Shown here: one piece after another, positions 1 through 7,810 of the stretch
How positions within the stretch are numbered: the stretch's first letter is position 1
Layout: the number at the start of each line of letters is the position of its first letter
From: Herpetosiphon gulosus
GTDB lineage: Bacteria > Chloroflexota > Chloroflexia > Chloroflexales > Herpetosiphonaceae
Reading direction: 5' to 3'
Length of the DNA: 64,000 nt
Assembly (NCBI RefSeq): GCF_039545135.1
Contig: NZ_BAABRU010000003.1
Span: 248,001 to 312,000 of the forward strand
Program-made: the position numbers and the translations under genes
Notes under the pieces: model-generated
Seen by the model: only the letters and a program-made list of their open reading frames with translations
Told to the model about the DNA's origin: nothing
Databases searched by the model: none

Positions 1-54
1 ACTGGTCAAATTGCCCCAACGCAATTCCTGACCGAGGTGAAGGCGCTCACCTAG
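1..54 (+). CDS. C-terminal tail of an unidentified protein (partial)
   Basis: An open frame enters from the left edge in frame 1 and stops at TAG 52-54, leaving 17 residues that end in EVKALT. The composition looks like protein rather than noncoding DNA, and a hairpin begins at the stop codon, as expected for a gene end. Too little remains to name the product, and it could be a chance open frame. Confidence 0.35.
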   Translation, partial: TGQIAPTQFLTEVKALT

Positions 55-99
55 CTGGCAAGGATTAGGGCTAGCTCTTTAGTCCTGTCTTGCAGCTAG
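51..99 (+). terminator. Long imperfect hairpin at the end of the left-edge gene
   Basis: CTAGCT plus GCAAG (51-62, bulged G57) pairs with CTTGC plus AGCTAG (89-99), and the interior also partly pairs. It overlaps the TAG stop. No T-run follows, so it may protect or process an mRNA 3' end rather than act as a classic intrinsic terminator. Confidence 0.35.
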
Positions 100-246
100 C
101 GTTATGGCCTAGATTTCTTAGGAAACGCCAACACTTTGGGTATTGATCTTGCTTCTAAAGCCATGTAGGATAGAGTTACAAGGATTCGGACGCAGAGGAA
201 ATGCAACGGAGCCGTTGTATTTTGGAATGCACAAAGGAGTGCCATA

Positions 247-531
247 ATGCTGAAGAAACGCCTCGAGGGTACGGTCGTGCGGGTAACCTTCAACATCCCA
301 GCCCCACTCACCGCCCAGACGATCACACTTGTTGGCGAGTTCAATAATTGGAGCGAAACCGCGACCCCGCTGTTGCGCTCTGGGGAAGGCTGGAGTACCA
401 CCATGGATCTGCCACCCAATCACAGTTACCAGTATCGCTATCTTGCCGATGGACGCTGGCTGAACGATTGGAGTGCTGATCGTTACGAGCCAAATGAGTT
501 TGGCGGTGCGAATTCGGTGGTTTACACTTAA
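247..531 (+). CDS. Stand-alone CBM48/AMPK-type glycogen-binding domain protein
   Basis: This 94-residue protein is a single beta-sandwich domain of the CBM48 (isoamylase N-terminal / AMPK glycogen-binding) type. Typical features are the early VTFNIPAP strand, the VGEFNNW core (about residues 30-36), the YQYRYLADGRW strand and a terminal NSVVYT. The domain normally precedes alpha-glucan enzymes and binds glycogen-like polysaccharide, but here there is no catalytic domain. An AAAGGAG ribosome-binding site at 233-239 supports the ATG at 247. There is no signal peptide, so it is probably cytosolic. It is monocistronic, with a terminator just after it. The fold assignment is confident; the biological role is not known. 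Confidence 0.85.
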   Translation: MLKKRLEGTVVRVTFNIPAPLTAQTITLVGEFNNWSETATPLLRSGEGWSTTMDLPPNHSYQYRYLADGRWLNDWSADRYEPNEFGGANSVVYT

Positions 532-540
532 ACCAGCCAC

Positions 541-586
541 AAACGACGAGGCATCAATGAGGATGGCTCGTTGTTTTATTATTTTC
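541..586 (+). terminator. Intrinsic terminator after the CBM48 gene
   Basis: AAACGACGAG (541-550) pairs with CTCGTTGTTT (567-576) with one G-U pair; the loop can form a further CATC/GATG pairing. A T-rich tail follows to about 586. Confidence 0.75.
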
Positions 587-704
587 AATAGGTGTTATAT
601 TGACACAAAGTCATTCAATCGCATATCATAGCAACAGTCTTAGTTCGATAAATCAATGCTCAAGGCTGTTGTTTTGCTTGATAGTTAATAAAGGATAGCT
701 TGCC

Positions 705-1337
705 ATGCTCGATCTCCACCCAACCTTTGAACGTGCTACCACCGATGCTGTGGCCCATTTCACCCCTTTGATCGAGGTGATCGCCGCGATTGCCCATGGC
801 GATGCGACTCGTCGCGCCGAGGTCGAGTTTTTGTTGCCACAAATTGATAATAATGGCTGGCAAATTCAGGCAGCAGTTGAAGCTATTTGGGCTGGCGAAC
901 GTAATTTCAGCCAGCTCAGCGCTGGTCTCGATACCAATAGCGCGGCAATTGTCCAGGCAATTTTGGTCGCAGTCAGTCAAACACCTGATCCTGAAGAAGC
1001 ACGTTTGGCTAAATTGATCGGCGAATGGCGGCCAATTATTCTGACGGTAGCTGCTGCCCATTTTGGAGTCCAGCATGCCTATACTGATCTCGATGGATTT
1101 TTGCCGCAACTTGAAGCTCAGGCTCAATGGCAAACCCTCGCCCAACGACTACGCTTGCTCGTAGCAGGCGACACCAACCGCCAGCGACTCTTGGCAGATC
1201 TTGACACAACTGATACCGTTATCATGCAGGCAATTTTCCATGCGCTGGATGATCAAGCAACAACCTTGCAACTTATTCGCGAGGAACGGGATCGGGCTGC
1301 GGCCCAAGAGGAAGCCCATGAGCAACAACAGGCTTGA
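705..1337 (+). CDS. Hypothetical helical protein
   Basis: I do not recognise this 210-residue protein. It is predicted to be mostly alpha-helical, with no signal peptide or membrane segment, and it ends in a charged tail rich in Glu, Arg and Gln (about residues 190-210). Two stretches look alike, with 'AIVQAILVAVS' near residues 85-95 and 'VIMQAIFHALD' near 173-183, suggesting a degenerate internal repeat. AAGGA at 691-695 supports the ATG at 705. The alpha/beta hydrolase gene starts 20 bases before this one ends, so the two are probably translationally coupled, which hints at a shared role. Confidence 0.7.
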   Translation: MLDLHPTFERATTDAVAHFTPLIEVIAAIAHGDATRRAEVEFLLPQIDNNGWQIQAAVEAIWAGERNFSQLSAGLDTNSAAIVQAILVAVSQTPDPEEARLAKLIGEWRPIILTVAAAHFGVQHAYTDLDGFLPQLEAQAQWQTLAQRLRLLVAGDTNRQRLLADLDTTDTVIMQAIFHALDDQATTLQLIREERDRAAAQEEAHEQQQA

Positions 1338-2109
1338 ATATTGGCAATACTTGCCGAAAAAGCCGCTCTATCAACGACCTTTAGTGCTGCTCCATGGCGC
1401 TTGGCATGGCGCTTGGTGCTGGCAAGCCGCCGCCCACGATTTTGCTGAACGTGGTTTTGCGGTGCATACGCTTAGTTTGCGCGGCCACGGCAGCAGCAGC
1501 ATGCCACGCCTGTTTAATTTGGTGGGGCTGCAACATTACATCGACGATTTGCTAGCGCTGGTTGATACCCTTCAACCAGCGCCAATTGTGGTAGGCCATA
1601 GCCTTGGTGGGTATGTATTGCAGCATGCCTTGATCCAGCACCAACTACCAGCGGCAGTATTACTTGCTAGCATGCCTCAAACTGGACCGTTGGGTTTCAC
1701 GTTGCGAACGATTCGTAATCAACCAAGCGTTGCCTTGCGCACGTTGTTAACTGCTGATGGTTTTAGTTTTGTACGCACCCCAGCCTTAGCCAAAGCCCTC
1801 TTTCTGCGTGATAACGCTTCCGCCGCCCAAGCTCAGGCATTGCATAGCCAACTAAGCAGCGAATCAGTCAAGGTTTTGATCGACGCAATACTGCATAAAC
1901 CTGAACCAAGCAAGATTAAAACCCCAATCATGGTGATTGCTGCTGAACGTGATCGCGCATTTACCTTGGCTGAACAGCGTTCATTAGCCAATGCTTATCA
2001 AGCACCGTTGATTGTCGTGCCGCAAGCGGGTCATGATTTGATGTTTGATCCAGCTTGGCCCTTGGTCGCCGATGCGATCGAAGGCTGGGCTAGTCGTCAC
2101 CAAAAATAG
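1318..2109 (+). CDS. Alpha/beta-fold hydrolase
   Basis: This 263-residue enzyme has the usual alpha/beta hydrolase signature: an oxyanion-hole segment LLHGAWHGAW near residue 25, the nucleophile elbow GHSLGG near residue 93, an acidic residue in AAERDRAF and the catalytic His in QAGHDLMFDP near the C-terminus. It resembles the plant MES/HNL-like and salicylate-esterase-like branch, but the substrate cannot be told. The open frame extends upstream to 1201, inside the preceding gene; I chose ATG 1318 because the conserved fold begins shortly after it and earlier residues do not fit the family. Its stop abuts the stop of the convergent acyl-CoA dehydrogenase gene with no gap. Confidence 0.88.
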   Translation: MSNNRLEYWQYLPKKPLYQRPLVLLHGAWHGAWCWQAAAHDFAERGFAVHTLSLRGHGSSSMPRLFNLVGLQHYIDDLLALVDTLQPAPIVVGHSLGGYVLQHALIQHQLPAAVLLASMPQTGPLGFTLRTIRNQPSVALRTLLTADGFSFVRTPALAKALFLRDNASAAQAQALHSQLSSESVKVLIDAILHKPEPSKIKTPIMVIAAERDRAFTLAEQRSLANAYQAPLIVVPQAGHDLMFDPAWPLVADAIEGWASRHQK

Positions 2110-3288
2110 TTACTCAACCAACCACGCACCCAAGCCAACTAAGGCCGCATCCATCGTCGGCGGGTGAAACAAGCCAGCTCGCACATCACGGGCATAGCGT
2201 TCTAAGGCCAAATCCGGCGAGAGCGAAGCGCCACCAACCACAATCATAGCTTGCTCAACTGCGGCGATCGCATGCTCAATTGCGGTAGCCTTAGTTGTTG
2301 CGATCAGTGGACGCAAATTGCTGCGTTCGGCGGGTGCTTGCTCCCACAATTGGGCGGTTTGGTAGAGCAAACTGCGTGCAGTCAACACCAACTGCTCAAC
2401 TTTGCCAAGCTGGTGCTGAATCGATTCCAGCTCGCTAATTGCTTTGCCAGCCAACGCCGTTGGACGACGTTCGCGGGCATAATCACGGGCAGCATCACGC
2501 GCTGCTTGGGCAATTCCCAAATAGACCGCCGCCATATTTAGTTGAAACCATGCCCCAGCATTGTTACGGCTCGGATCAACCAGTCCAGGTTGACGGCGCT
2601 GCAACAAATTGGCCTCAGCCACAAACACTCCATCTAATACAATATCGTCATTGCGGGCCGCTCGCATAGCCGTGCCATTCCAAGTCGGATCAATCGTAAT
2701 CCCTGCTTGCTTGAGATCGACCAAAAAAATCGCGGTATCGCTCGTATCAGCAATCGTGGCGCTAATCAGGGCATGGGTTAGGGCTGGCGCACCGGTGGTA
2801 TAAATTTTGCGGCCATGCAACAACCAGCCATCCTCGAGCTGCCGCGCAACTGTCGCAAACAAACCACCCCGCGCAGGGCTGCCCATTTCGCGTTCGCTGG
2901 CAGCCGAATTGAGCAAAATCGGCTGCTCAACCACCAAACGGCTAATCCGTTCGATTTGGTTTGGCTGCCATGCCTTGCCCTCGATGATGCCACCAAGCAC
3001 ATGAATTGGCATGGCCATGACCAAGGCCAACGAGCCATCGCCATAAGCCAATTGCTCTTGAGCCAAGATTGCCTCAAATAAGCTTGCACCATGGCCGCCA
3101 AACTCCGCTGGAACGCTCAAGGCCTGATAGCGAGCAGCAAAAAAGGCTGGCAAATGCTCGAAAGGAAAGCTCGCCGCCTGATCATGCACGCCAGCACTTG
3201 GTTTGATCAACGCCGCCAAATCCTGCCCAAGTTGCACAAAGCCGCGCTGGCGTTCAGTTAAGCCGCGATGTAGTAAATCTATCGCCAT
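2110..3288 (-). CDS. Acyl-CoA dehydrogenase family flavoprotein
   Basis: This 392-residue protein has the three-part acyl-CoA dehydrogenase fold: an N-terminal helical domain, a middle beta domain with LLNSAASEREMGSPARGG (about 127-144), and a C-terminal four-helix domain. It is expected to bind FAD and oxidise an acyl-CoA or related substrate. The C-terminus (ERYARDVRAGLFHPPTMDAA) is closer to the divergent monooxygenase-like members than to short-chain dehydrogenases, and I do not see the usual catalytic Glu context, so desaturation is not assured. GAGGA before the ATG supports the start. It stands alone, with no fatty-acid oxidation genes nearby. Confidence 0.85.
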   Translation of the reverse strand: MAIDLLHRGLTERQRGFVQLGQDLAALIKPSAGVHDQAASFPFEHLPAFFAARYQALSVPAEFGGHGASLFEAILAQEQLAYGDGSLALVMAMPIHVLGGIIEGKAWQPNQIERISRLVVEQPILLNSAASEREMGSPARGGLFATVARQLEDGWLLHGRKIYTTGAPALTHALISATIADTSDTAIFLVDLKQAGITIDPTWNGTAMRAARNDDIVLDGVFVAEANLLQRRQPGLVDPSRNNAGAWFQLNMAAVYLGIAQAARDAARDYARERRPTALAGKAISELESIQHQLGKVEQLVLTARSLLYQTAQLWEQAPAERSNLRPLIATTKATAIEHAIAAVEQAMIVVGGASLSPDLALERYARDVRAGLFHPPTMDAALVGLGAWLVE

Positions 3289-3370
3289 TGGTTAATTCCT
3301 CAATTAATTATTGCCCCTCAAAAGCTTAGCACACATAGCTTGCCACTCATCAAATTATTAACTTGGCGGC

Positions 3371-3409
3371 AATGATTGTCGAATTTGTATCACAATCATT
3401 TTTTATAGT
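3371..3409 (+). promoter_or_regulatory. Inverted repeat plus -10 upstream of the secreted protein gene
   Basis: AATGATTGT (3371-3379) and ACAATCATT (3392-3400) form a perfect 9-bp inverted repeat with a 12-base spacer. A TATAGT -10 candidate follows at 3404-3409, 43 bases before the ATG. The placement suits an operator for the adjacent response regulator. The T-run after the repeat means it could instead act as a weak terminator; no good -35 box is visible. Confidence 0.5.
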
Positions 3410-3451
3410 ACTGCCATCGAAACCAATTAGCGATTGACAAGGAGTTCGGAC

Positions 3452-4282
3452 ATGCGTAAACATTTAGCGCTGGCAGTTGGGGTGGTATCGTTGGCCTGTG
3501 GTGGCTATCTCTGGACGAATAACACTGCGGCATTTGCCGTCAACAAAAACGATCAGCCAGCCGAAACGATCACAATTACCTCAAATCCTGAAGAAGTTAC
3601 AATTGAATGTAGTATGGCTGGTGGTGAAGGAATGTTCATGCCTACACTACACGGTGAAATCGCAGCGAGTGCCCACGCAAGCCACATGCCCGCCATGGCA
3701 ATGCATAAACCGATGGTTAGTGCAACATTACATCATCGTAGCGGCTCAAGCTCATCCGCCGATCAGCTTGAAATAACTAGCCAAACCAGCAGCACACACG
3801 TGACCAAGCCATTTGCAATGCTAAGCAACGTTGATGATGAATCAAGCGATTGTAGTATCGCAGTACCAGTTGGGATCGACTGGTTTGAATTGGCTGCTGA
3901 AACGATTGGCGTTAGCAGCGATGAACTGCTGACTGGGATTGAGAATGAGGTTAGTATCGCTGAGCAAGCCGCCGCCAAGGGTGTGAGCAAACAAACCGTG
4001 ATCGATGCAATTGTGGATGCTGAAACTGCCAACATCAATCAACTGGTAACCGATGGCGAACTTAGTGCCGAAGATGCAGCTCTATTTACCGCCGATCTGC
4101 CCGAAATGATCGAGCATTTCGTCAGCACTGCGCCACATTTCATTCCAAGCGAAGCCATTGAGTGCTTCATGGTCGAACTCGACGAATCGGGCACAAGCAC
4201 AACTGAAGAAGCAGTTGCATGTGAAGCAATCGAGGCTGTGCCTGCGCTACCCGCCGCGCCAACCACCGATTCAAGTCGTTAG
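3452..4282 (+). CDS. Secreted Met/His-rich protein with a helical two-part module
   Basis: This 276-residue protein has an N-terminal signal peptide (hydrophobic residues 5-20, likely cleavage after AFA at 29). Residues 55-95 contain seven Met and six His, including HMPAMAMHKPM, a composition typical of periplasmic copper or silver binding segments. Residues about 149-200 form a helical module (IGVSSDELLTGIE, SIAEQAAAKGVS, then TVIDAIVDAE), followed by a DGELSAEDAALF helix pair. This pattern is widespread in secreted bacterial proteins of unknown function. ATG 3452 has AAGGAG at 3439-3444; the upstream TTG at 3434 is less likely. The gene precedes a two-component system whose kinase carries a similar module. 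Metal binding is inferred from composition only. Confidence 0.75.
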   Translation: MRKHLALAVGVVSLACGGYLWTNNTAAFAVNKNDQPAETITITSNPEEVTIECSMAGGEGMFMPTLHGEIAASAHASHMPAMAMHKPMVSATLHHRSGSSSSADQLEITSQTSSTHVTKPFAMLSNVDDESSDCSIAVPVGIDWFELAAETIGVSSDELLTGIENEVSIAEQAAAKGVSKQTVIDAIVDAETANINQLVTDGELSAEDAALFTADLPEMIEHFVSTAPHFIPSEAIECFMVELDESGTSTTEEAVACEAIEAVPALPAAPTTDSSR

Positions 4283-4289
4283 ATCACAT

Positions 4290-4325
4290 GGCTGGTTGCA
4301 GTCTTCACCACGCCTGTAACCAGCC
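4290..4325 (+). terminator. Hairpin between the secreted protein gene and the response regulator
   Basis: GGCTGGTT (4290-4297) pairs perfectly with AACCAGCC (4318-4325) around a 20-base loop. No T-run follows. It could reduce read-through, so that the secreted protein is made in excess of the two-component system, or stabilise the upstream mRNA. Confidence 0.5.
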
Positions 4326-4348
4326 TTAATCCACACCAAGGAAGTAGC

Positions 4349-5026
4349 ATGGCCGCAATAATCACCATTATTGAAGATGAAGAACGAATTGCCCATTGGA
4401 TGCAGTTGTATCTTGAGCAAGCGGGCTTTACAACCTATTTGGCCAGCGATGGCCTAGCAGGCTTGGCTTTGGTGCAGCAACACCAGCCAAGTTTAGTCGT
4501 TTTAGACCTGATGCTGCCCAAATTGGATGGCTTAGCGGTCTTCAAGGTGATTCGTCAAACCAGCAATATACCGATTATTATGGTAACTGCGCGTAGCAGC
4601 GATGAAGAACGAATCTATGGCTTAGAGCTTGGCGCTGATGATTATGTTGGCAAGCCATTCAATGCTCGCGAATTGGTAGCACGCGTTCGAGCAGTTTTGC
4701 GGCGCAGCCAGCCAATCTACGCTAGCCAAACGTTGAAACGCGGCCCAATCGAATTGGATTTGGAGCAACATCACTGCACCGTCAATCAGCAACCTGTCGA
4801 ATTGAGCAAAATTCAATTGGCCTTGCTGGCGACGTTTATGCGCCATCCCAACCAAATTCTCAGCCGCGAACAGTTGCTTGAAGCAGTTTTTGCTGGCGAT
4901 TATGCGGGCTTTGATCGTTCGCTCGATGCGCATATCGCGCGTTTGCGCCAACGCATTGAACATGATCGCACCAACCCACAGTATATCGTGACCGTGTATG
5001 GGCTGGGCTATAAATTTGTTGATTAG
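4349..5026 (+). CDS. OmpR/PhoB-family response regulator
   Basis: This 225-residue regulator has an N-terminal receiver domain (about 1-120) with acidic residues E9, D10 and E11, phosphoacceptor D53 in VLDLMLP and the conserved Lys in GKPFNARE near 102. A C-terminal winged-helix DNA-binding domain follows (about 130-225), ending in VYGLGYKFVD. Phosphorylation of D53 by the kinase encoded 10 bases downstream should activate DNA binding. AAGGA before the ATG supports the start. The inverted repeat ahead of the secreted protein gene is a plausible target. The family includes copper and silver regulators (CusR/CopR), but the sequence alone does not identify the signal. Confidence 0.96.
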   Translation: MAAIITIIEDEERIAHWMQLYLEQAGFTTYLASDGLAGLALVQQHQPSLVVLDLMLPKLDGLAVFKVIRQTSNIPIIMVTARSSDEERIYGLELGADDYVGKPFNARELVARVRAVLRRSQPIYASQTLKRGPIELDLEQHHCTVNQQPVELSKIQLALLATFMRHPNQILSREQLLEAVFAGDYAGFDRSLDAHIARLRQRIEHDRTNPQYIVTVYGLGYKFVD

Positions 5027-5036
5027 GTAGGGTGTT

Positions 5037-7031
5037 ATGGGCAAATCGTTACGCTGGAAATTAGGGGCAGCCTTTGGCTTGGTGATCAGCGCAACCCTCT
5101 TGTTGAGCGGACTAAGCGCCTATTTGCTCACCACTCAACGCTTTGATATTTTCGTGGGTGACCAAAGCCAGTTGCGTACCGAACAGCTTGCGCCTTGGCT
5201 CGAAGCCAGTCATGCCTATAACGCCGATTGGTCGGCATTATCAACGTTGTTGCAGCAAAGCGAGAATTTGAGCCAAACCCACACCCTGAGCCTAGCCCCA
5301 GCCATTTTCAGCCTTGACAGCGGCCAACTCTGGCAACAGAGCGCCGAGGTAATTGGCATTAGCCCTGAGCATTTGCAAGGCGAGGTTGGTAGCGGCGGCA
5401 GCATCGAGAGCGTCGCATTAGCACATAATGTTGATCCTGAGGCCTTGATCGTTAGCCTTGAGCAAACCCAAATGCCAACCATTCCAATGACCATGGCGGT
5501 GGTCGGAGCTACGCCAAGTGGAGCTGGCATCGACTTACAATCACAAATTCGCTATTTTGTTGAATATCAAACCAGCCCCAATTGGCTCAGCCTGATTCAA
5601 AAACAACTTAATGCTAGCCCCACCGAAGTTCAACAAAGCTTGCAACACCCCCAAGGCTTCGTGGCACTAGCTCAACGCTATCAAATCGAGCCATGGCTGC
5701 TGGTTCAAACAATTGTTATGGCGGAGCTAGAACGCTTAAAATCGATGTCGAGCATTCCTATCAGCAGCATCCTGAACGAACTCCCGCTGATCGCTCAATC
5801 AGCCTGGAATTTTATTGATCCCCAAGGCCTTGCTCAGCCAAATACAGCCCGAATTGGGCTGCTGCATCATGACAGTATGTTGCTGCAATGGGAATTACAA
5901 GCACTGTTGCATGGCGATGAACGGCTGATCATTCTCGATCCAACGGGCAATGTGAGCTATGACAGTGCTCGGCAACTCAATAACGATCAGCAACTAGCCG
6001 AGGATATTCGCCAGCATGCCGTGCCGCTGTATGATTTAATCACCAACCAACCAATTGGCTCTGCGCTGATCGTGACTGGTACGCACGCCTATACCGAGCA
6101 TCAAGGAGCATTTTTGCGCAGCACTGGCCAAGCTTTGGTGATGAGTGGTGGTATCGTCGGCATGATCGTTTTAGCCTTGGGGTTTGTCTTGGTTCGCACA
6201 ATTACCGCGCCAGTTTTAGCATTAACCCACGCCACCAAACAAATTATCGCCGGCAATTGGCAAACTCAAGTGCCAATTCGTTCGCACGATGAGCTAGGCC
6301 AAATGAGCAAAGCCTTCAATCATATGGCCAATTCGCTAGCTCAACAGCGCATGCTGCAAACCCGCCTAATTCATGATTTGACCCATGAATTACACACCCC
6401 GCTAAGCGTGATTCAGCTTGAAATGGAAGGCTTGGCCGATCAACTACAAAGCGCCGATGAAGCTGCTCGCCATGTTGAACACGAAATTAAATTGATCGTC
6501 AGCTTACTCGATGATTTAACTTTGCTGCTCAAAACCGAATCACACAGCCTAGAATTTAACCAAGAATCATTAGATTTTGAGCAATTGCTCCACGAAACCC
6601 ATCAACGGTGGCAACAACCAGCACTCAATGCAGGCATCCAATTGAAACTTAGCATCGAGCAACCACTCCCCAAACTCGCTGTTGATCGCACGCGGATTGT
6701 ACAGGCCTTGGGCAATTTGCTGAAAAATGCGCTGCGCCATACGCCAGCGAATGGCCAAATTCACATCAGTTGCAGCCGCGATCATGCATCGATCAAACTA
6801 AGCATTCATGATACGGGCGAGGGAATTAGCGCCCACGATTTGCCGCATATTTTCGAGCGTTTTTATCGGGCCGATGCCTCGCGCAACCGCGATACTGGCG
6901 GGCGCGGCTTGGGTTTAGCGATCGTCAAGCAAATTATCGAGGCTCATGGCGGCACAATTGAGGTGAGCAGCACACTTGGTCAAGGCAGCAATTTCCAAAT
7001 ATCGTTACCAATTAACCCAAGCCTCGACTGA
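5037..7031 (+). CDS. Membrane sensor histidine kinase with an unusual extracellular domain
   Basis: This 664-residue kinase has a first membrane helix at about 9-31, a large outside region (about 32-365), a second helix at about 366-388, a HAMP domain, a dimerisation domain with phosphoacceptor H450 in THELHTP, and an ATPase domain with the N-box NLLKNALRHTP, DTGEGIS, FERFYR and GRGLGLAI. The outside region contains two modules (about 102-143 and 191-236) of the form IGISPEHLQ... SIESVALAHNVDPEALI, resembling the module of the secreted protein encoded two genes upstream. The outside domain is much longer than in CusS or PhoR, and I do not recognise the rest of it. The 3' end overlaps the convergent CPBP gene by 20 bases. 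Confidence 0.93.
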   Translation: MGKSLRWKLGAAFGLVISATLLLSGLSAYLLTTQRFDIFVGDQSQLRTEQLAPWLEASHAYNADWSALSTLLQQSENLSQTHTLSLAPAIFSLDSGQLWQQSAEVIGISPEHLQGEVGSGGSIESVALAHNVDPEALIVSLEQTQMPTIPMTMAVVGATPSGAGIDLQSQIRYFVEYQTSPNWLSLIQKQLNASPTEVQQSLQHPQGFVALAQRYQIEPWLLVQTIVMAELERLKSMSSIPISSILNELPLIAQSAWNFIDPQGLAQPNTARIGLLHHDSMLLQWELQALLHGDERLIILDPTGNVSYDSARQLNNDQQLAEDIRQHAVPLYDLITNQPIGSALIVTGTHAYTEHQGAFLRSTGQALVMSGGIVGMIVLALGFVLVRTITAPVLALTHATKQIIAGNWQTQVPIRSHDELGQMSKAFNHMANSLAQQRMLQTRLIHDLTHELHTPLSVIQLEMEGLADQLQSADEAARHVEHEIKLIVSLLDDLTLLLKTESHSLEFNQESLDFEQLLHETHQRWQQPALNAGIQLKLSIEQPLPKLAVDRTRIVQALGNLLKNALRHTPANGQIHISCSRDHASIKLSIHDTGEGISAHDLPHIFERFYRADASRNRDTGGRGLGLAIVKQIIEAHGGTIEVSSTLGQGSNFQISLPINPSLD

Positions 7032-7644
7032 AAAAATAGTGACCTAAGCCAACCGTAAACATCAAATTGCCATATAACGCATGCTCCAAACAAACCAAGC
7101 GCAACGAACGGGTTTGGCGATAGGTATCAGCAAACAGCCAGCCGCCAATCAGCGTCAAAAGCACAGCGTAGGGATTGCGAAAAATAATATGCGCCCAGCC
7201 AAATAGCACAGCACTAAGCAACAACAGCCAACGCTCATTCAACAACTCGCGGTAGCGCTCGAAAAACAAGCCACGAAAGACCAATTCTTGAATGTAGACC
7301 GAAAAGATCGGATAAGCCAACAGAATCATGAGCCAAAGCCAAGGTTGTTGGCGCGGCAAATTGAATAAATTGGTTGGTTGCCAAAGCCAGACCAACAGCA
7401 CCGCCAAAATGCTTGCCAAACCAAAACGTTGCAACAAACGCCAAAATTGGCCTTGTTCGAGCGGATTTAAGCGCCCTTGCCAAAGCCCAATTGGCACTGC
7501 TCGTCGCCGCAACCAAAACCAAGCGCCAAGCGCCGCCAAGCCCAGCACCCCAAACCACCAACGAGCTGGCACAACAAAGCGCAGCACCAAAGGCACCAAG
7601 CCAAACAAAACCAGCATTTCAAGCCATAACCACCAACGCTGCAT
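7012..7644 (-). CDS. CPBP-family intramembrane metalloprotease
   Basis: This 210-residue membrane protein has several hydrophobic helices and the CPBP (Abi) motifs: QELVFRGLFFERY in place of the usual EExxxR, FGWAH for the second metal site, and a C-terminal EHALYGNLMF. The Gln for the first Glu is a variation I recall in a subgroup of the family. Members cleave or process membrane substrates, such as prenylated proteins in eukaryotes and immunity functions in bacteria. The frame is open up to 7713, but ATG 7644 has AAAGGA nine bases upstream and is followed directly by the first membrane helix. No obvious substrate gene lies next to it. Confidence 0.82.
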   Translation of the reverse strand: MQRWWLWLEMLVLFGLVPLVLRFVVPARWWFGVLGLAALGAWFWLRRRAVPIGLWQGRLNPLEQGQFWRLLQRFGLASILAVLLVWLWQPTNLFNLPRQQPWLWLMILLAYPIFSVYIQELVFRGLFFERYRELLNERWLLLLSAVLFGWAHIIFRNPYAVLLTLIGGWLFADTYRQTRSLRLVCLEHALYGNLMFTVGLGHYFFSRGLG

Positions 7645-7762
7645 GCAGTCCCATCCTTTACCAATTGCAAGCAATAAAACATTGATCATGCCCGATTCGC
7701 TTGACCAAACCAAGGCCTAAACTGCTAGTAAATGATGAACATTTATGGCGGGAATTAAATAC

Positions 7763-7794
7763 AAACTGGTAGATCAAGTTTGATCCACCAGTTT
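7763..7794 (-). terminator. Strong hairpin downstream of nadB
   Basis: AAACTGGT plus GATCAA (7763-7777) pairs with TTGATC plus ACCAGTTT (7780-7794) with a single A/C mismatch. It lies between nadB and the CPBP gene on the same strand. The tail is only moderately T-rich, so terminator strength is uncertain. Confidence 0.6.
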
Positions 7795-7810
7795 GCAACC
7801 AAAAGAAGAT

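Noticed and set aside
7328-7720. Plus-strand frames over the CPBP gene
   Set aside because: They are rich in Lys/Gln/Thr from the reverse complement of a Leu/Trp-rich membrane protein; the minus-strand gene has conserved motifs.
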